Under the pieces are notes generated by a model, which saw only the letters and a list, made by a program, of their open reading frames with translations, was not told the DNA's origin and made no database searches. This document shows positions 39,041-47,752 of a stretch of DNA of 64,000 nucleotides, piece by piece (position 1 is the first letter of the stretch; the number at the start of each line of letters is the position of its first letter). This stretch comes from Chromobacterium sinusclupearum (GTDB lineage: Bacteria > Pseudomonadota > Gammaproteobacteria > Burkholderiales > Chromobacteriaceae). A program made the position numbers and the translations under genes. The stretch covers positions 61,029 to 125,028 of the forward strand of contig NZ_PPTF01000030.1 of the NCBI RefSeq assembly GCF_002902845.1, written 5' to 3'.

Positions 39041-39556
39041 TCAGGCTATGCCGAATCGCTCATCCAGCAGCTTGCTGGTCAACTGATGCAAGCCTTGCAA
39101 CTGGGCTTGGGTGGCAGGGGGCAGGGCATTCAATTGGATCAGCACCTGGCAGGTTTCCTGCAAGCCGCGGTCCAATCCCTGGCGCGCCAGCGGCGCGAAG
39201 GCGAGGCCGGCTTCGCGGGCGGAGAACTGCGGATGGCGCTGACAGTAGCGCTCGAACAGCATGGCGATGCCCAGCAGCAGATGCTGGCTGTGGCTGGTGC
39301 CGGGCAAATCCCCCTCCGGCCGCGGCCCCGGGTCGTGATCGAGTCCAGCCAGATGCGCCACTTGATCCATTGTCGCGCTGTACAGCAACTCTGCGGCCTG
39401 ATGGCCGTGGCTCAAGCCGATGTCGGCGCTATCGTCCTGTTCTGGCTGTTGTTCGCCATGGCCGCCGGCGCGCCATTCCACGCTGCCGACGCGGTTGCCC
39501 TGGCGCGGATGCACCGGGCTGATCGGAGAGATGATGATATCGTCGTCGATGGCCAT
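39041..39556 (-). CDS. DUF5610-like protein, second of a related pair
   Basis: This 171-residue protein starts with an unstructured acidic segment and ends in a helical domain, FERYCQRHPQF then LARQGLDRGLQETCQVLIQL and LHQLTSKLLDERF. The order and spacing match the C-terminal domain of the next protein upstream (FGLYQQQHPDQ, VRQGFEQGYQEATDILKNL, TYNLVEQGFNNFL), so the two are paralogues. The family name is tentative. Function unknown. It lies between two direct MITE copies, its stop only 4 bases from copy 1. Confidence 0.6.
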   Translation of the reverse strand: MAIDDDIIISPISPVHPRQGNRVGSVEWRAGGHGEQQPEQDDSADIGLSHGHQAAELLYSATMDQVAHLAGLDHDPGPRPEGDLPGTSHSQHLLLGIAMLFERYCQRHPQFSAREAGLAFAPLARQGLDRGLQETCQVLIQLNALPPATQAQLQGLHQLTSKLLDERFGIA

Positions 39557-39582
39557 GGCAGGGACTCCGCCGCTTCAGCCGA

Positions 39583-40248
39583 TCAGCTGCCGCTGCTCTG
39601 GCCGGAAGCGGCTTGCGTTTTGCTGCTGTCCTGATATTGCGACAGGAAATTATTAAAGCCTTGCTCTACCAGGTTGTAGGTTTTCTGAGCGTTGGCCGAG
39701 ACATCGCCGTTGAATACGTTCAGGTTTTTCAGGATATCCGTGGCTTCCTGATAACCCTGCTCAAAACCCTGGCGCACAAGTTTGATGAAGCTCTGCGCCT
39801 GATCGGTCGTGTTCTGGTCCGGATGCTGCTGCTGATACAGGCCAAACAAACCCAGCGCGCCGTCGAGGATGCGTTTGGATGTGGCGTCCGGCGAAGTGTC
39901 TTCGTCGCTGGCGCTATTGCTGTCGCCGCTGCTGTCCTGTTGCTGGATCGAAATGCTCAGCTGCGTGCTGCTGACCTGGAGACTGGCGCTGCCTTGGTTT
40001 CCGCTCTGGTTGTTGCCATTGGCGAAGTCGGCGTTCAGAACCTGGTTGATGTTGGTGATGGAGGCCTTGAACAGCAGAGATTGCGACTGTTTTCCGCTGC
40101 TGATGGATACGCTGAGCGATTCCACCAGCAGCTGATTCAGTTGGTTGCGTGCGGTCTGGGCGCTGTAGGCGCTGTTTTGCGTTTGCGACGCGCCGCCGGC
40201 TTGGCCGGTTTGGCTGGGCTGGTTGTTGTTCAATGACGAGATTGACAT
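39583..40248 (-). CDS. DUF5610-like protein, first of a related pair
   Basis: This 221-residue protein has a Gln/Asn/Ser-rich N-terminus, a strand-rich middle (SLSVSISSGKQ, ASLQVSSTQLSISIQQQ) and a C-terminal helical domain (about 130-210). The last has VRQGFEQGYQEATDILKNLN, the pattern I associate with DUF5610. No signal peptide or cysteine is present. The composition resembles secreted or surface-associated proteins such as flagellar or type III substrates, but this is only an impression. The ATG at 40248 follows CAGGAG. It lies 26 bases ahead of its paralogue. Confidence 0.65.
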   Translation of the reverse strand: MSISSLNNNQPSQTGQAGGASQTQNSAYSAQTARNQLNQLLVESLSVSISSGKQSQSLLFKASITNINQVLNADFANGNNQSGNQGSASLQVSSTQLSISIQQQDSSGDSNSASDEDTSPDATSKRILDGALGLFGLYQQQHPDQNTTDQAQSFIKLVRQGFEQGYQEATDILKNLNVFNGDVSANAQKTYNLVEQGFNNFLSQYQDSSKTQAASGQSSGS

Positions 40249-40434
40249 CACGGACTCCTGTCGGCGCATGGTTGCCGCTTGGCGCACGCTGAGGGTGGAG
40301 GGGAATAACTTTAGTATGACTTTATTTCGGCCGCGGAATGGAAAACTTGTGGCTTGGCGGGATGGCTTAAGTAGTTTTGCGATGAAAACGCAACAGGCCG
40401 CTCCCTCGCGGTGAGCGGCCTGTCATGGGTGCGC

Positions 40435-40704
40435 TAGGGGCTGTTGACGTTTGGTGAGTGGATCGCGTTTGAGCCGATTTGGGCCGGAAGCAAGGCGCAC
40501 AGTCCGACGCATAGTCATTCTATGCAAGGACTGGGCAACGCGGCCTCCGGCCCAAAGCGGCCAAACCCGCAGGGCCGGGCGCCTTTCGCGCCGACTCTTC
40601 GTTGTTCCGCGCTGGCAGAGAATGACTATGCGGCGCGCGAAACGCCTCGATTCGTCGCAAAACGCATCCCGGCGCGACCGCCCATCAAACGTCAACAGCC
40701 CCTA
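40435..40704 (+). mobile_element. MITE-like 270-bp element, copy 2
   Basis: Same length, orientation and terminal inverted repeats as copy 1 (left end TAGGGGCTGTTGACGTTTGG). Flanked likewise by C on the left and G on the right, so both copies can be read as inserted at CTAG. It separates the DUF5610-like pair from the acyl-CoA dehydrogenase gene, whose stop lies 8 bases beyond. The preceding stretch 40249-40434 shows no gene. Confidence 0.85.
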
Positions 40705-40712
40705 GGCCCGTT

Positions 40713-42497
40713 TTAGAAAGCGAAGTGCTCGTCTTCCAATGCCATCAGCGGCTTGGCGCCGGATTTGATGCTGGCCTTCAGCGCTTCCACTTCCGGCAGC
40801 AGTTTGGCGTAGTAGAAGCGGGCAGTGGCGATCTTCGCTTGGTAGAAGGCGTCGTCGCCGTTGCCGAGCTTGGCGTAGGAGACTTCCGCCATGCGCGCCC
40901 ACAGCCAGGCGTAGGTCAGGTGGCCCACCAGGCGCAGGTAGTCGGTGGCGGCGGCGCCGGCCTCATCTTTGTCCGACAGGCTGGCCATGCCGATGCCCAT
41001 GGTGATTTCTCCTACTTCCTTCATCAGCTTGGACAGCGGGCCGACAAATTCGCCCAACTGCGCATGGCCTTCGTACTGCTGGCAGAACTTGTGGATCAGC
41101 TTGGTGAATTTGCGCAGCTTGGCGCCCTGGTCCAGCAATACTTTGCGGCCCAGCAGGTCGATCGCCTGGATGCCGTTGGTGCCTTCGTAGATTTGCGAGA
41201 TGCGGCAGTCGCGCACCAGTTGCTCCATGCCCCATTCGCGGATGAAGCCGTGGCCGCCGAACACTTGCACGCCCAGGTTGGCGGCGGTGTAGCCGTTATC
41301 GGTCATGAAGGCCTTGGCCACCGGCGTCAGCAGCGCCACCAGGTCGGCGGCGTCGGCGCGGGCGGCGGCGTCCGGGTGCTTGTCCTCGATGTCCAGTTGC
41401 AGCGCCAGCAGGGCGGCCAAGGCGCGGCCGGCCTCGGTGTAGGCCTTCTGCGTCAGCAGCATGCGGCGCACGTCGGGGTGGACGATGATGGGATCGGCGG
41501 CCTTGTCCGGACATTTGGCGCCGTTCAGCGCGCGCATCTGCAGGCGTTCGCGGGCGTAGGCCAGCGCGCCCTGGAACGAGGCTTCGCCTATGCCCAGGCC
41601 CTGCATGCCGCAGCCGAGGCGGGCGGCGTTCATCATGGTGAACATGCAGGCCAGGCCCTTGTTCGGCTCGCCGATCAGCCAGCCTTGCGCGCCGTCCAGA
41701 TTGATCACCGCGGTGGCATTGGCCTTGATGCCCATCTTGTGCTCCAGGCTGCCGCAGGAAACGGCATTGCGCACGCCCTTGTCCAGGAACTTCGGCACGA
41801 TGAACAGAGAGATGCCCTTCACGTCCTTGGGCGCGTCCGGCAGGCGGGCCAGCACCAGGTGGATGATGTTGTCGGACAGGTCATGTTCGCCAGCGGAGAT
41901 GAAGATCTTGGTGCCGGTGATGCGGTAGCTGCCATCGTCATTCGGCTCGGCCCTGGCTTTGAGCAGGCCGAGGTCGGTGCCGCAGTGCGGCTCGGTCAGG
42001 CACATGGTGCCGGTCCAGCTGCCGTCCACTAGTTTGGGCAGGTACTGCGCTTTTTGTTGTTCAGTGCCGTGGGCGTGAATGGCAGAATACGCGCCATGGG
42101 ACAGGCCGGGGTACATCGACCAGGCCACATTGGCGGAGCACTGCATTTCCATGATGGGGAAGGCCATGCTCTTGGGCATGCCCTGGCCGCCGTAAGCGGG
42201 ATCGCAATCCAGCGCCGGGAAACCCAGCTCGCAATACTGCTTGTAGGCTTCCTTGAAGCCGGCCGGCGTGGTGACGGACTTGGTGGCGCTGTCGAATTGG
42301 CAACCTTCCTCATCGCCCAAACGGTTCAACGGAGCGAGTTCGGATTCACAGAACTGGGCGGCCTGCTCCAAGTAGGCCTGGAAGATGTCCTGCGTCGCCT
42401 CTTCATAACCTGGCAACGTGGGGATGATGTCCTGTACCTTGATCAGTTCGTTGAGAACGAAATCAAAGTCGCGCAGCGGGGCTTGGTAAGCAGGCAT
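40713..42497 (-). CDS. Acyl-CoA dehydrogenase with C-terminal extension
   Basis: This 594-residue protein is longer than classical acyl-CoA dehydrogenases (about 390) because of an added C-terminal domain of about 150 residues, as in the AidB/FadE-type branch used for fatty acids. Segments are MCLTEPHCGTDLGLLKARAE, ITGTKIFISAGEHDL, GSLEHKMGIKANATAVI, QVFGGHGFIREWGMEQLVRDCRI and IYEGTNGIQAIDLLGRK. It should oxidise acyl-CoA to enoyl-CoA with FAD. The ATG at 42497 follows GGAG. A CAAACGCTTGTTTAA sequence upstream (about 42585-42599) resembles fatty-acid regulator sites but is not assigned. Confidence 0.9.
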   Translation of the reverse strand: MPAYQAPLRDFDFVLNELIKVQDIIPTLPGYEEATQDIFQAYLEQAAQFCESELAPLNRLGDEEGCQFDSATKSVTTPAGFKEAYKQYCELGFPALDCDPAYGGQGMPKSMAFPIMEMQCSANVAWSMYPGLSHGAYSAIHAHGTEQQKAQYLPKLVDGSWTGTMCLTEPHCGTDLGLLKARAEPNDDGSYRITGTKIFISAGEHDLSDNIIHLVLARLPDAPKDVKGISLFIVPKFLDKGVRNAVSCGSLEHKMGIKANATAVINLDGAQGWLIGEPNKGLACMFTMMNAARLGCGMQGLGIGEASFQGALAYARERLQMRALNGAKCPDKAADPIIVHPDVRRMLLTQKAYTEAGRALAALLALQLDIEDKHPDAAARADAADLVALLTPVAKAFMTDNGYTAANLGVQVFGGHGFIREWGMEQLVRDCRISQIYEGTNGIQAIDLLGRKVLLDQGAKLRKFTKLIHKFCQQYEGHAQLGEFVGPLSKLMKEVGEITMGIGMASLSDKDEAGAAATDYLRLVGHLTYAWLWARMAEVSYAKLGNGDDAFYQAKIATARFYYAKLLPEVEALKASIKSGAKPLMALEDEHFAF

Positions 42498-42685
42498 TCG
42501 GTTTCTCCAGTTCGGTTGGTGCGGCCTGGTGCGTGCCAGGGCGATGCGTTTTATGATGCCCCTGATCTGAGGCGTGGTTTCATTCAAACGCTTGTTTAAA
42601 TTATTCCCATGCTTTTGACAACCAAATTGCGCGCGAGTGCCCGGTAAACTGTGGCTTAACGGCAACGTGATGATTTGAATGCTGA

Positions 42686-43243
42686 ATGACATTATTGAAA
42701 CGAAAAATCCGCGCGTTTTCCGAGTGCCGGCATGAATGGTTCGCCCATCCCGCCTTGCGCTGGCTGGCGCCGTATCTGGACCATCCGGCGCTCTGGGCCT
42801 TCAACCGCCGCAAGGTGGCGATGGGCGTGGCGGTGGGTTTGTACTCGGGCGTGATGCCCGGCTTTACGCAGAAGGCCACCGCGCTGGCGCTGACCCTGCT
42901 GTTGCGGGTCAATCTGCCGGCGGCGATGGTGGTCTCGCTATACAGCAATCCCTTCACCGTGCTGCCCTTGTACTACTTGGCATATCGTTATGGCCGCTGC
43001 TTACTGGGCGAGACCGGGCCGGCTACAATGACTGCGCCGCCAAGCTTTTTTGGACTGGGGCCGATGGCCTGGCTGGGGCGGATGCTGGCTTGGCTGGCGG
43101 AGCTGGGCTGGCCCTTGCTGGTGGGCATGCCTGCCCTGGGGCTGACCTTGGGCGCGGCGGGCTATCTGGCCACGCGCGTCGTATGGCGCTGGGCGGTGGT
43201 CAGCGCATGGAACAATAGAAAGGCGAAATGTGAATCTGCTTGA
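42686..43243 (+). CDS. DUF2062 membrane protein
   Basis: This 185-residue protein has three to four hydrophobic segments and the family pattern PALWAFNRRKVAMGVAVGLYSGVMPGFTQK, then VVSLYSNPFTVLPLYYLAYRYG. DUF2062 proteins are inner-membrane proteins of unknown function. Its end overlaps the Nudix gene by 14 bases, starting a cluster of three overlapping genes. Confidence 0.85.
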   Translation: MTLLKRKIRAFSECRHEWFAHPALRWLAPYLDHPALWAFNRRKVAMGVAVGLYSGVMPGFTQKATALALTLLLRVNLPAAMVVSLYSNPFTVLPLYYLAYRYGRCLLGETGPATMTAPPSFFGLGPMAWLGRMLAWLAELGWPLLVGMPALGLTLGAAGYLATRVVWRWAVVSAWNNRKAKCESA

Positions 43244-43787
43244 GAAACAACTGTCTTCGGAACGGGTCTACCAAGGGGGCTTCCTGTCGGTGCACAAGGA
43301 CATGGTGGAACTGCCCGACGGCAGGCAGGCGCCGCGCGAATATATCGTCCATCCCGGCGCGGTGGCCATACTGGCGCTGACGCCGCGGCAGGAGCTGGTG
43401 CTGGAGCGGCAATTCCGCTACCCGGCAGGCCGCGAGTTCATCGAGATTCCCGCCGGCAAAATCGATCCGGGCGAAGCGCCGGAAATCACCGCGCGTCGGG
43501 AATTATTGGAAGAAACCGGCTATCGTTCCGACAAATGGATATATTTGGGTACGGCCCACCCATGTATTGGTTATTCCAATGAAAAGATCAGCTACTATCT
43601 GGCACAAGACCTTGCGCTCAGCGAGCGGCAATTGGATGAGGGCGAGTTTCTGGAAGTGCTGACCCGACCGCTCGACGCAGCCATGGAAATGGTGTTGACC
43701 GGCGAAATCTGCGACAGCAAGTCGATTGTCGGCCTGCACTGGCTGGCGGCCTATCTGAGCGGGAGGATGCGAGGTGTCCCGATTTGA
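43230..43787 (+). CDS. nudF: ADP-ribose pyrophosphatase-like Nudix hydrolase
   Basis: This 185-residue protein has a complete Nudix box, GKIDPGEAPEITARRELLEETGY, preceded by EFIEIPAG, the order found in ADP-ribose/ADP-sugar pyrophosphatases (NudF). It would hydrolyse ADP-ribose to AMP and ribose 5-phosphate. The start is GTG at 43230, preceded by AAAGG and overlapping the DUF2062 gene. Its end overlaps the PilZ gene by 14 bases. Exact substrate is inferred from subfamily resemblance. Confidence 0.85.
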   Translation: MNLLEKQLSSERVYQGGFLSVHKDMVELPDGRQAPREYIVHPGAVAILALTPRQELVLERQFRYPAGREFIEIPAGKIDPGEAPEITARRELLEETGYRSDKWIYLGTAHPCIGYSNEKISYYLAQDLALSERQLDEGEFLEVLTRPLDAAMEMVLTGEICDSKSIVGLHWLAAYLSGRMRGVPI

Positions 43788-44091
43788 CGCGTACTACGAT
43801 CGCCGGCGCGGCCGGCGCATCAGCATGGGGTGCAAGGCGCGCATCAAGTGCCTGACCAACGGGCAGACCTTCTACGGCGAGTGCGTTGATCTGTCTGTGG
43901 ATGGCATGGCCTTGCGCTCGGTCTTCGTGCCGCAATACGGCGAACGCTTGAACGTGATCGTGCTGGTGCCCGGGGTGGGCGGCGCGCCGGGCAAGCCGTT
44001 TGAGGCCGAGGTGGAGGTCAAACGCTGCAACGAGGTACAGCGTGGAACGATTTATGAGATTGGCGTCCGCATTGTTTTGCGTAAAAGCTGA
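43774..44091 (+). CDS. PilZ-domain c-di-GMP-binding protein
   Basis: This 105-residue protein is a single PilZ domain. The first motif is in YDRRRGRRISMGCKARI (RxxxR) and the second is DLSVDGMAL (D/NxSxxG), the two parts that wrap around cyclic di-GMP. It is probably a cytoplasmic c-di-GMP receptor acting on motility or surface traits. It starts with GTG at 43774, inside the Nudix gene, behind GGGAGG, so its translation is coupled to that gene. Confidence 0.9.
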   Translation: MSRFDAYYDRRRGRRISMGCKARIKCLTNGQTFYGECVDLSVDGMALRSVFVPQYGERLNVIVLVPGVGGAPGKPFEAEVEVKRCNEVQRGTIYEIGVRIVLRKS

Positions 44092-44398
44092 CAAACTATT
44101 GTTTTAAATAAATATATGGAAATTATTCCAGTTGAAATTACAAGCTTTTACTAAGCTTCATTTGTTGTTACAAAAATCTGAATTTAAAAAACGCTTATCG
44201 ATTCAATAGCTTTTCTGTTTTACGGCTTCCCGCAAGATCGAGAAACCGCACATACCTGTTTTTTCCGGCCATTCCGTGCTGCTATGCTATACCCAAAAAA
44301 AGAACCGGAGACAAAGTCAGTACTCTAATTCAGCAAGGGGGACGACGAAGGCGACTCAGCCCTAGCCGCAACCACCTGCTACCAGCCAGGAGAGAGTC
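44092..44398 (+). promoter_or_regulatory. AT-rich leader and promoter region of the prkA operon
   Basis: This 307-base gap holds no gene. Its first 130 bases are strongly AT-rich in an otherwise GC-rich region. A TGCTATACC sequence at 44285-44293 could be a -10 of sigma-S type (CTATACT-like), which would suit a stress operon. A sigma-54 site with the right spacing was not found. CAGGAGAGAGTC precedes the prkA start. Confidence 0.4.
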
Positions 44399-46327
44399 AT
44401 GCACCCGGATATCTTCAGCCACTACGCAGTGCGCTACGATAAAACCCGCGAAGAAGAGTACACCATTCAGGAGTACCTGGAACTGTGCAAACAGGACCCG
44501 GGCGCCTACGCCACTGCCGCAGAACGCATGCTGGCAGCCATCGGGGAGCCGGAGTTGGTGGACACCCGCCACGATTCGCGGCTGTCACGCATTTTTTCCA
44601 ACAAGGTCATCAAGGTCTATCCCGCCTTCCGCGACTTCTACGGCACCGAGGAAGTCATCGAGCAGGTGGTGGCGTATTTCCGCCACGCGGCTCAAGGCCT
44701 GGAAGAGAAGAAGCAGATTCTCTATCTGTTGGGGCCGGTAGGCGGCGGCAAGTCGTCCATCGCCGAGAAGTTGAAGGAGCTGATGGAGCTGGTGCCGTTC
44801 TATAGCCTGAAGGGCAGCCCGGTCAACGAGTCTCCGCTGGCCCTGTTCAACTATGACGAAGACGGCGCCATCCTGGAAGAACAGTACGGCATTCCGCGCC
44901 GTTACCTCAAAGGCATCCCCAGCCCATGGGCGGTGAAGCGCCTGCACGAGTTCAATGGCGACATCGGCCAGTTCCGCGTGGTCAAGCGCTACCCATCGGT
45001 GCTGAAGCAGATCGCCGTGGCCAAGACCGAACCGGGCGACGAGAACAACCAGGACATCAGCTCGCTGGTGGGTAAGGTCGATATCCGCAAGCTGGAAAAA
45101 TACGCTCAGGACGATCCGGACGCTTACAGCTACTCCGGCGGTTTGTGCCTGGCTAACCAGGGCTTGCTGGAATTCGTCGAAATGTTCAAGGCGCCGATCA
45201 AGGTGCTGCACCCGCTGCTGACCGCTACCCAGGAAGGCAACTTCAAGGGCACGGAAGGTTTCGGCGCGATTCCGTTCGAGGGCATCATCCTGGCCCACTC
45301 CAACGAGAGCGAGTGGAAACAGTTCCGCAACAACAAGAACAACGAAGCCTTCCTCGACCGGATCTATATCGTCAAGGTGCCGTATTGCCTGCGCGTGACC
45401 GAGGAAATCAAGATCTACGACAAGCTGATCCGCAACTCTTCGCTGGGCAAGGCACCTTGCGCGCCCGGCACCTTGAAGATGATGGCCCAGTTCGCCGTGC
45501 TGTCGCGGCTGAAGGAGCCGGAAAACTCCAGCCTGTACAGCAAGATGCAGGTGTACGACGGCGATAACCTGAAAGACACGGATCCCAAGGCCAAGTCGCT
45601 GCAGGAATACCGCGACTACGCCGGCGTGGACGAGGGGATGGCGGGTCTGTCCACTCGCTTCGCCTACAAGATTCTGTCCAAGGTGTTCAACTTCGATCAT
45701 AGCGAAGTGGCCGCTAACCCGGTGCATCTGCTGTACGTGATCGAGCAGCAGGTGGAGCGCGAGCAGTTCCCGGCCGAGACGGAACAGAAATACCTGACTT
45801 TCCTGAAGGAATATCTGGCGCCGAAATATGTCGAGTTCATCGGCAAGGAAATCCAGACCGCTTATCTGGAAAGTTATTCCGAATATGGCCAGAACATTTT
45901 CGACCGCTACGTGACTTTCGCCGATTACTGGATCCAGGATCAGGAATACCGCGATCAGGATACCGGCGAGATTTTCGACCGCACGTCGTTGAATGCCGAG
46001 CTGGAAAAGATCGAGAAACCTGCCGGGATTTCCAATCCCAAGGACTTCCGCAACGAGATCGTCAACTTCGTGCTGCGGGCCCGCGCCAACAATGGCGGCA
46101 AGAATCCGACCTGGACCAGCTACGAGAAGCTGCGCACGGTGATCGAGAAGAAGATGTTCTCCAACACCGAAGAGCTGCTTCCGGTCATTTCCTTCAATGC
46201 CAAGGCCAGTGCCGAGGATGCCAAGAAACACGAGGACTTCGTCAACCGCATGGTGGAAAAGGGTTACACCGCCAAGCAGGTGCGTCTGTTGTGCGAATGG
46301 TATCTGCGTGTGCGTAAGTCATCCTAA
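44399..46327 (+). CDS. prkA: PrkA-family serine protein kinase
   Basis: This 642-residue protein is full length for PrkA/YeaG. It has an N-terminal AAA+-like domain with Walker A GPVGGGKSS (K118) and a C-terminal kinase-like region (about 430-640). Typical pieces are KGSPVNESPLALF, DRIYIVKVPYCLRVTEE and NEIVNFVLRARANNGGKNP. In enterobacteria YeaG acts with YeaH in starvation and nitrogen stress. It is the first of three genes; a very stable hairpin lies between it and yeaH. Confidence 0.95.
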   Translation: MHPDIFSHYAVRYDKTREEEYTIQEYLELCKQDPGAYATAAERMLAAIGEPELVDTRHDSRLSRIFSNKVIKVYPAFRDFYGTEEVIEQVVAYFRHAAQGLEEKKQILYLLGPVGGGKSSIAEKLKELMELVPFYSLKGSPVNESPLALFNYDEDGAILEEQYGIPRRYLKGIPSPWAVKRLHEFNGDIGQFRVVKRYPSVLKQIAVAKTEPGDENNQDISSLVGKVDIRKLEKYAQDDPDAYSYSGGLCLANQGLLEFVEMFKAPIKVLHPLLTATQEGNFKGTEGFGAIPFEGIILAHSNESEWKQFRNNKNNEAFLDRIYIVKVPYCLRVTEEIKIYDKLIRNSSLGKAPCAPGTLKMMAQFAVLSRLKEPENSSLYSKMQVYDGDNLKDTDPKAKSLQEYRDYAGVDEGMAGLSTRFAYKILSKVFNFDHSEVAANPVHLLYVIEQQVEREQFPAETEQKYLTFLKEYLAPKYVEFIGKEIQTAYLESYSEYGQNIFDRYVTFADYWIQDQEYRDQDTGEIFDRTSLNAELEKIEKPAGISNPKDFRNEIVNFVLRARANNGGKNPTWTSYEKLRTVIEKKMFSNTEELLPVISFNAKASAEDAKKHEDFVNRMVEKGYTAKQVRLLCEWYLRVRKSS

Positions 46328-46336
46328 GCCGCCAGG

Positions 46337-46358
46337 CCCCCGCCGCTTGCGGCGGGGG
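46337..46358 (+). other. Stable hairpin in the prkA-yeaH spacer
   Basis: A perfect 10-bp GC-only stem (CCCCCGCCGC / GCGGCGGGGG) with a TT loop lies 9 bases behind the prkA stop, with no T run. It may protect the prkA message or adjust the level of downstream genes. Confidence 0.6.
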
Positions 46359-46474
46359 CGGGAGGCGCCGGGCCGGGGCGGCCAGGCGACGAGGAGATAC
46401 AACCGCGCGCGGGGTTGGACGGCAGGTTTCCAGGCGGGGCCTGCCGGCCGCGATTGCGCGCTAGAGAGGTGGCC

Positions 46475-47752
46475 ATGTCCCACATCATAGACAGACGCCT
46501 CAACGGCAAGAACAAGTCGGCGGTCAATCGCGAACGCTTTCTTCGCCGTTTCAAGGCGCAAATCAAGGAAGCCGTCTCCAAGGCGATCAAGGGGCGGAGC
46601 ATCACCGATATCGAAAGCGGGGAAAAGGTATCCATTCCGGTCAAGGATATTTCTGAACCGCATTTCCATCACGGCAAGGGCGGCGTTTGGGAAAACGTCC
46701 ATCCCGGCAACGAGGAGTTCATCAAGGGCGACCGCATCCCCAGGCCGCAGGGCGGAGCGGGCGGCGGCGGCAGCAAGGCCAGCCAGGACGGCGAGGGCGA
46801 GGACGATTTCGTGTTCCAGCTGTCGCGCGAAGAGTTCATGAATGTGTTCTTCGACGATCTGGCCCTGCCCAACCTGATCAAGACCCAGTTGATGGGGATT
46901 GAAGAGCTGAAGACGGTGCGCGCCGGCTATACCAACGATGGCACGCCGGCCAATATCAATATTGTCCGCTCCTTGCGCGGCGCGCTGGCGCGCCGGGTGG
47001 CGATGTCTGCGCCGACGCTGGCCAGCCTGGATGACGCCGAGGAAGAGCTCGACACGCTGATCGAATCCGATGACGACAACGCCATCGAGGTGCGCGAGAA
47101 ACGGCAGAAAATCCACCAGATGCGGGAGCGCTTGGCCTGCATTCCGTGGATAGACCCGTTCGACCTGCGCTACAACAACCGGGTGAAGCAGCCCAAGCCG
47201 ACCAGCCAGGCGGTGATGTTCTGCATCATGGACGTGTCCGGCTCGATGGACGAGCAAAAGAAGGACATGGCCAAGCGCTTCTTCATCCTGCTGTACATGT
47301 TCCTGCAGCGGAATTACGAGAAGATCGAAGTGGTGTTCATCCGCCACCATACCAGCGCGGTGGAGGTCAATGAGCAGGACTTCTTCCACTCGCGCGAGAG
47401 CGGCGGCACCGTGGTGTCGTCGGCGCTGAACCTGATGAGCGACATCGTCAAGAAGCGCTACGCCAGCAGCGAATGGAACATCTACGCCGCCCAGGCCTCG
47501 GACGGCGACAACTGGGACAGCGATTCGGCCAATTGCGGCCGCATCCTGGAGGACGAGCTGCTGCCGTACTGCCAGTACTTCGCCTACATCGAAATCACCG
47601 AGGGCGAGCCGCAGAACCTGTGGTACGAGTACCTGAAGGTCAAGGCGCAATGCCCGCAGTTCGCCATGCAGAAGATCCGCTCGGCGTCGGACATCTATCC
47701 CGTATTCCGCGAACTGTTCAAGCGCCAGCCGGCGGGAAGGAGTGGCGCATGA
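46475..47752 (+). CDS. yeaH: YeaH/YhbH-family protein with VWA-like domain
   Basis: This 425-residue protein matches the family that accompanies PrkA. The N-terminus is [23 protein letters not shown] Gly-rich linker follows (about 90-105). The C-terminal half is a von Willebrand A-type domain with the metal-site motif MDVSGSMDE and [10 protein letters not shown]. The ATG at 46475 follows AGAGAGG. Its stop overlaps the spoVR start (ATGA). It is thought to work with PrkA; the molecular role is not known. Confidence 0.93.
   Translation: MSHIIDRRLNGKNKSAVNRERFLRRFKAQIKEAVSKAIKGRSITDIESGEKVSIPVKDISEPHFHHGKGGVWENVHPGNEEFIKGDRIPRPQGGAGGGGSKASQDGEGEDDFVFQLSREEFMNVFFDDLALPNLIKTQLMGIEELKTVRAGYTNDGTPANINIVRSLRGALARRVAMSAPTLASLDDAEEELDTLIESDDDNAIEVREKRQKIHQMRERLACIPWIDPFDLRYNNRVKQPKPTSQAVMFCIMDVSGSMDEQKKDMAKRFFILLYMFLQRNYEKIEVVFIRHHTSAVEVNEQDFFHSRESGGTVVSSALNLMSDIVKKRYASSEWNIYAAQASDGDNWDSDSANCGRILEDELLPYCQYFAYIEITEGEPQNLWYEYLKVKAQCPQFAMQKIRSASDIYPVFRELFKRQPAGRSGA

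Noticed and set aside
38776..39522. Open frame of 248 codons across MITE copy 1 and the next gene
   Set aside because: It joins the repeat to the antisense of the DUF5610-like gene, and its repeat part recurs in copy 2 as a short frame. No transposase motif is present.
42585..42599. CAAACGCTTGTTTAA upstream of the acyl-CoA dehydrogenase as a fatty-acid regulator site
   Set aside because: It resembles PsrA-type sites but only as one imperfect palindrome. No matching regulator gene or second site was found in the window, so it is not listed as a feature.
44255..44285. Possible sigma-54 promoter before prkA (GGCC...GTGC)
   Set aside because: The distance between the GG and GC elements is one base short of the required spacing, and the consensus match is poor.
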